This document shows positions 61,276 to 64,000 of a DNA stretch of 64,000 nt, one piece after another. The notes beneath the pieces are model-generated. The model saw only the letters and a program-made list of their open reading frames with translations, ran no database searches and was not told the DNA's origin. Where the stretch lies: assembly GCF_002420705.1 (NCBI RefSeq), contig NZ_DIIM01000018.1:345982-409981 (forward strand), in the 5' to 3' direction. Numbering within the stretch: the stretch's first letter is position 1; each line of letters opens with the position of its first letter. This DNA is from Sphingobacterium sp. UBA5670. Lineage in GTDB: Bacteria > Bacteroidota > Bacteroidia > Sphingobacteriales > Sphingobacteriaceae. The translations under genes and the position numbers were made by a program.

Positions 61276-62304
61276 ATCTTTTACACAACGGAACCCGACA
61301 TTATTTGTCGGACTGTTGACCTCCCCTTTTCCCCTGCTTCCGGCTTTATATCTTTCACAATATTGATCGTTGCAAAGAAATGATCCGCCACGTTGGACAC
61401 GCTTTTCGAGATTTGGTTCTTGTGGGTCATAGGAATCTTGTGGCCCCTTAGGATTGGCAGCCGTACTATGCTGATAATAATCCGGTCTATACAAATCAGC
61501 ACACCATTCCCACACATTGCCTTCCATGTCATATAGCCCCAGCGCATTTGCCTGAAACGATTTTACGGGTGCTGTTCCTTCAAATCCATCTTCCTTCGAA
61601 TCCTGCACCGGAAATTTTCCCTGATAAATATTTGCAGTCCACTGACCATTAGGCTTCAACTCTTTACCCCAATAATATAAATCATCGTTCGCATCTTTCC
61701 GTGCTCTTGCAGCATATTCCCATTCGGCTTCTGTCGGCAATCTTTTCCCTGCCCATTTCGCATAGGCCGCCGCATCTTCATAAGCCACCTGAACAACAGG
61801 ATAATTCATCTTGTCATTGATACTGCTATTTGGCCCCTCTGGATGCTGCCAATTTGCCCCGGGAACATATTCCCACCACATCAGGTAATTGTTTAAAGAA
61901 TTAAGCTCTTTGGGTTTGGAAAACACAGCCGATCCGGGCACTAACATCTTGGGGTCCACTCCCGGAAAATCTTTTGGATCCAGTTCCCGTTCCGCCACTG
62001 TCACATAGCCGGTTTCCTTTACAAACTGTGCAAACTGCGCATTTGTTACCTCGTGTTCATCCATGTAAAATGAAGTAAGTTCGACCTGATGTAAAGGCTT
62101 ACTATCTTCAAAATTTGAACTTCCCATCAGAAATTTTCCCCCTTCGACCAATATCATCTTGCCGGACACATGACTATTCAGCTTGTTGATCTGGGATTTA
62201 ATCATACCAGCCCTTGTGGGTATATTTTCCCCTACACAACAGGAAAGTGTATCCTTTTGGGAAAATAACGATAAACAGGTAATTAGAGTTAGATTGAATA
62301 ACAT
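61267..62304 (-). CDS. Formylglycine-generating-enzyme family protein (SUMF1-like), exported
   Basis: A 345-residue protein of the FGE/SUMF1 fold. It begins with a hydrophobic, probably secretory, segment, and the mature part has MILVEGGKFLMGS, PVVQVAYEDAAAYAKWAGKRLPTEAEWEYAAR (in parts), MEGNVWEWCAD and GGSFLCNDQYCERYK. The cysteines C311 and C316 match the copper-binding catalytic pair of true formylglycine-generating enzymes, which activate type I sulfatases. No sulfatase is in the window. It lies 68 bases after the GH109-like gene and is probably co-transcribed with it. Confidence 0.86.
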   Translation of the reverse strand: MLFNLTLITCLSLFSQKDTLSCCVGENIPTRAGMIKSQINKLNSHVSGKMILVEGGKFLMGSSNFEDSKPLHQVELTSFYMDEHEVTNAQFAQFVKETGYVTVAERELDPKDFPGVDPKMLVPGSAVFSKPKELNSLNNYLMWWEYVPGANWQHPEGPNSSINDKMNYPVVQVAYEDAAAYAKWAGKRLPTEAEWEYAARARKDANDDLYYWGKELKPNGQWTANIYQGKFPVQDSKEDGFEGTAPVKSFQANALGLYDMEGNVWEWCADLYRPDYYQHSTAANPKGPQDSYDPQEPNLEKRVQRGGSFLCNDQYCERYKAGSRGKGEVNSPTNNVGFRCVKDIK

Positions 62305-62372
62305 AATTAAAGATAAACATAAAAGGGGAACTTTTTAATGTTCCCCTCCAATTAGTCATTTATAAAACCGGA

Positions 62373-63779
62373 CTACACACCCAATTGTATATTTTCCTTT
62401 TTTGCAGATCTTGAGCGGATAGGCGTGTTACCACCACCTTTCAGCGTGATTTCAACAGGACTGTTATTTTTCCAGGCTCCCTTTGTAAAATCAGGTACAT
62501 CAACGGTCTTGCAGTTCTTCTCTACGGATTCAAAGCTCAATGGCACGATACAGCTCCACGACGCAGCATCGTAGACATCTTGATCCAAAGGTAATCCATT
62601 GCGCAAACAGTCAATTAGACGCCAGTCCATCATAAAATCCATCCCACCGTGTCCACCGACCTGTTTCGCCTGCTCACCAATATATTTTACCAACTCTGGT
62701 GTGTATTTGTCATACAGTTCTTTTAATTTCTGTTCTGTAATGAATTCATGACCGAAAGCAATATTCTCCGTAGGATACTTTTGTGCAAATCCTTTGGTGC
62801 CACTCAATGTATGCAGTCTAGAATAAGGTCTAGGAGAAGTGACATCATGCTGCAACATAATCGTTTTCCCTTTAGCAGTACGGATAAGCGTCGTATTCAT
62901 ATTACCACGGTATTTCTTTCCTACAAATTCCTGGAAAAAAGAGTCCTTAGCTGCTAACTCTTTTGCCTTTTCTCCCATCATAAAATCATTGGAAGACATC
63001 GCCACAAGATGATCCATTTTATCCCCTCTATTGATATTTAAGCATTGTGCAACAGGCCCAATTCCATGAGTAGGGTATAGATTTCCATTTAGTTTTATAT
63101 TTTCTCTTAGGCGCCACATGTTATCATAGCCATTCTTTGCAAAATTAAGATCCAGCAAATCGTGAATATAAGCACCTTCTGCATGAACGAGTTCGCCAAA
63201 CAAGCCTTGGCGCACCATATTCAATGTCAGCATTTCGAAGAAATCATAACAGCAGTTTTCCAGCATCATACAATGCTTTTTAGTTGCCTCGGATGTCTTC
63301 ACTACCTCCCAACAATCCTTGATCGTCAATGCGATCGGAACCTCACAAGCCACGTGATTACCGGCTTTCATAGCAGCAATGCTCATGGGAGTATGATAAT
63401 CCCATGGGGTACAGATATAGACGAGATCAAGTTTCTCTTCTTTCAATAAGGATTTCCAGCCATCCTCACCAGAATACGCTTTAGGCGCTGCCAAACCTTT
63501 TGATGTAACGATCTTCGTTGCACGGTCCACCCGATCTGGATGCTTATCGCAAAGTGCAACAATTTCACAGCCCTCAATATAAGATAAGCGTTCAACAGCA
63601 CCAGGACCGCGCATGCCGAGTCCAATTACCGCTACTCTGACCTTATCAATTTTTGGAGCTGCGTAACCACACATATTAAACGACGATGCTGTTGCATTGG
63701 CATTAACCAAAGTGGGGAGTGAAACAGCCAGTGATGACAATATCCCGGCTTTTTTAAGAAAATCTCTTCTAGAATCCAT
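62373..63779 (-). CDS. Gfo/Idh/MocA protein resembling GH109 alpha-N-acetylgalactosaminidase
   Basis: A 468-residue NAD-dependent protein. The N-terminus MDSRRDFLKKAGILSSLAVS is a Tat signal, suggesting export after folding with bound cofactor. The nucleotide-binding motif is GLGMRG (G53, G55, G58). GAYIHDLLDLNF and GNLYPTHGIGPVAQCLNINRGD match the GH109 glycosidases, which use NAD in a redox-type hydrolysis. Assignment as GH109 rather than a plain sugar dehydrogenase is likely but rests on these blocks. It leads an operon with the FGE-like gene. Confidence 0.85.
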   Translation of the reverse strand: MDSRRDFLKKAGILSSLAVSLPTLVNANATASSFNMCGYAAPKIDKVRVAVIGLGMRGPGAVERLSYIEGCEIVALCDKHPDRVDRATKIVTSKGLAAPKAYSGEDGWKSLLKEEKLDLVYICTPWDYHTPMSIAAMKAGNHVACEVPIALTIKDCWEVVKTSEATKKHCMMLENCCYDFFEMLTLNMVRQGLFGELVHAEGAYIHDLLDLNFAKNGYDNMWRLRENIKLNGNLYPTHGIGPVAQCLNINRGDKMDHLVAMSSNDFMMGEKAKELAAKDSFFQEFVGKKYRGNMNTTLIRTAKGKTIMLQHDVTSPRPYSRLHTLSGTKGFAQKYPTENIAFGHEFITEQKLKELYDKYTPELVKYIGEQAKQVGGHGGMDFMMDWRLIDCLRNGLPLDQDVYDAASWSCIVPLSFESVEKNCKTVDVPDFTKGAWKNNSPVEITLKGGGNTPIRSRSAKKENIQLGV

Positions 63780-63803
63780 AATTTAAAGTTCATATAAATT
63801 TAA

Positions 63804-63821
63804 AGGGACCAATTGGTCCCT
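63804..63821. promoter_or_regulatory. 18-bp perfect palindrome upstream of the GH109-like gene
   Basis: AGGGACCAATTGGTCCCT is a perfect dyad with no loop, ending 24 bases before the start codon. It may be an operator or a 5'-leader hairpin. Confidence 0.55.
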
Positions 63822-63965
63822 CTAAAAAATCACCTATTTTAAAACAAACTAAACAGTCAATAGAAAAATCCTTTTGGATCGGATTTATACTTGGTTCTAA
63901 TGAAAGAACTTAATCTCTATAACAATAATAGAACACTTTTTTCTAAATAAAAAATGAAACTTGAA

Positions 63966-63999
63966 AGCAATCGTTTGCTCAATTTACACAAACGATTGT
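63966..63999. promoter_or_regulatory. Two LacI-type operator-like sites
   Basis: AGCAATCGTTTGCT (63966-63979) and ACAAACGATTGT (63988-63999) share the dyad CAANCGNTTG with a central CG, as in LacI/GalR-family operators. Their centres are 21 bp apart. They lie about 190-220 bases upstream of the GH109-like gene, at the window edge. Confidence 0.5.
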
Positions 64000-64000
64000 T

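Noticed and set aside
1..64000. Prophage, insertion sequence, integron, toxin-antitoxin or defence island
   Set aside because: No transposase, integrase, terminal repeats or defence-associated genes were seen, and coding style is uniform throughout.

Overview
This window looks like an ordinary chromosomal segment of a Bacteroidota bacterium, most likely Sphingobacterium or a close relative. The evidence is roughly 40% G+C, many promoters of the phylum-specific type (TTTG-N19/20-TAnnTTTG), no recognisable Shine-Dalgarno sequences, and families typical of the phylum: a GLPGLI protein with a CarboxypepD_reg-like outer-membrane barrel, DUF2480, DUF3109, DUF6427, and a GH109-type Gfo/Idh/MocA protein. 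I see no phage, plasmid, insertion sequence, CRISPR array or defence island.

Layout. 1-8.1 kb: a partial PhoH ATPase diverges from a SAM-hydrolysing DUF62 enzyme. A small membrane protein, an MsbA-like ABC exporter, a YtxH-like protein and a cytochrome c maturation group (ccmB, ccmC, a ccmD-like gene, DUF6427) follow. 8.2-16.8 kb: envelope and isoprenoid functions (outer-membrane barrel, LptC, PpiD-like chaperone, DUF2480, DUF3108, DUF3109, polyprenyl synthase, TerC). 17-28.5 kb: peptidases (aminopeptidase C, prolyl oligopeptidase, M1), two tandem thioredoxin-fold paralogues, LpxH, a Crp-family regulator with an SMR transporter, and release factor 1. 28.5-29.0 kb: four identical tRNA-Asp(GUC) genes behind one strong promoter and one terminator.

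29-45.5 kb: a small ferredoxin-like protein, an MFS transporter, a large GH2 beta-galactosidase, an ECF-type sigma factor paired with a membrane-anchored trypsin-like protease that has an anti-sigma-like N-terminus, a 1-Cys peroxiredoxin, an acyl-CoA dehydrogenase, proB-proA plus an unknown gene, a small outer-membrane barrel and uvrB. 45.8-64 kb: upp, a YkuK-like protein, an NAD-precursor pair (pnuC and a NadR-like kinase), a bacilliredoxin, an amidohydrolase, the GLPGLI/barrel pair, lipA, a GH20 hexosaminidase, a carB without the C-terminal regulatory domain, a formylglycine-generating-type protein and a GH109-like protein.

Most of the content is core metabolism. GH2, GH20, GH109 and the FGE-like protein together suggest use of host-type or sulfated amino-sugar glycans, although no sulfatase or SusC/D pair lies in the window. 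The points most worth following up are regulatory: a 10-bp phased TTAAYA array upstream of the small barrel gene, two LacI-type operators 21 bp apart at the right edge, an lpxH promoter nested in the preceding terminator that predicts a leaderless mRNA, and the sigma/anti-sigma-protease pair. I found no clearly new multi-gene system.
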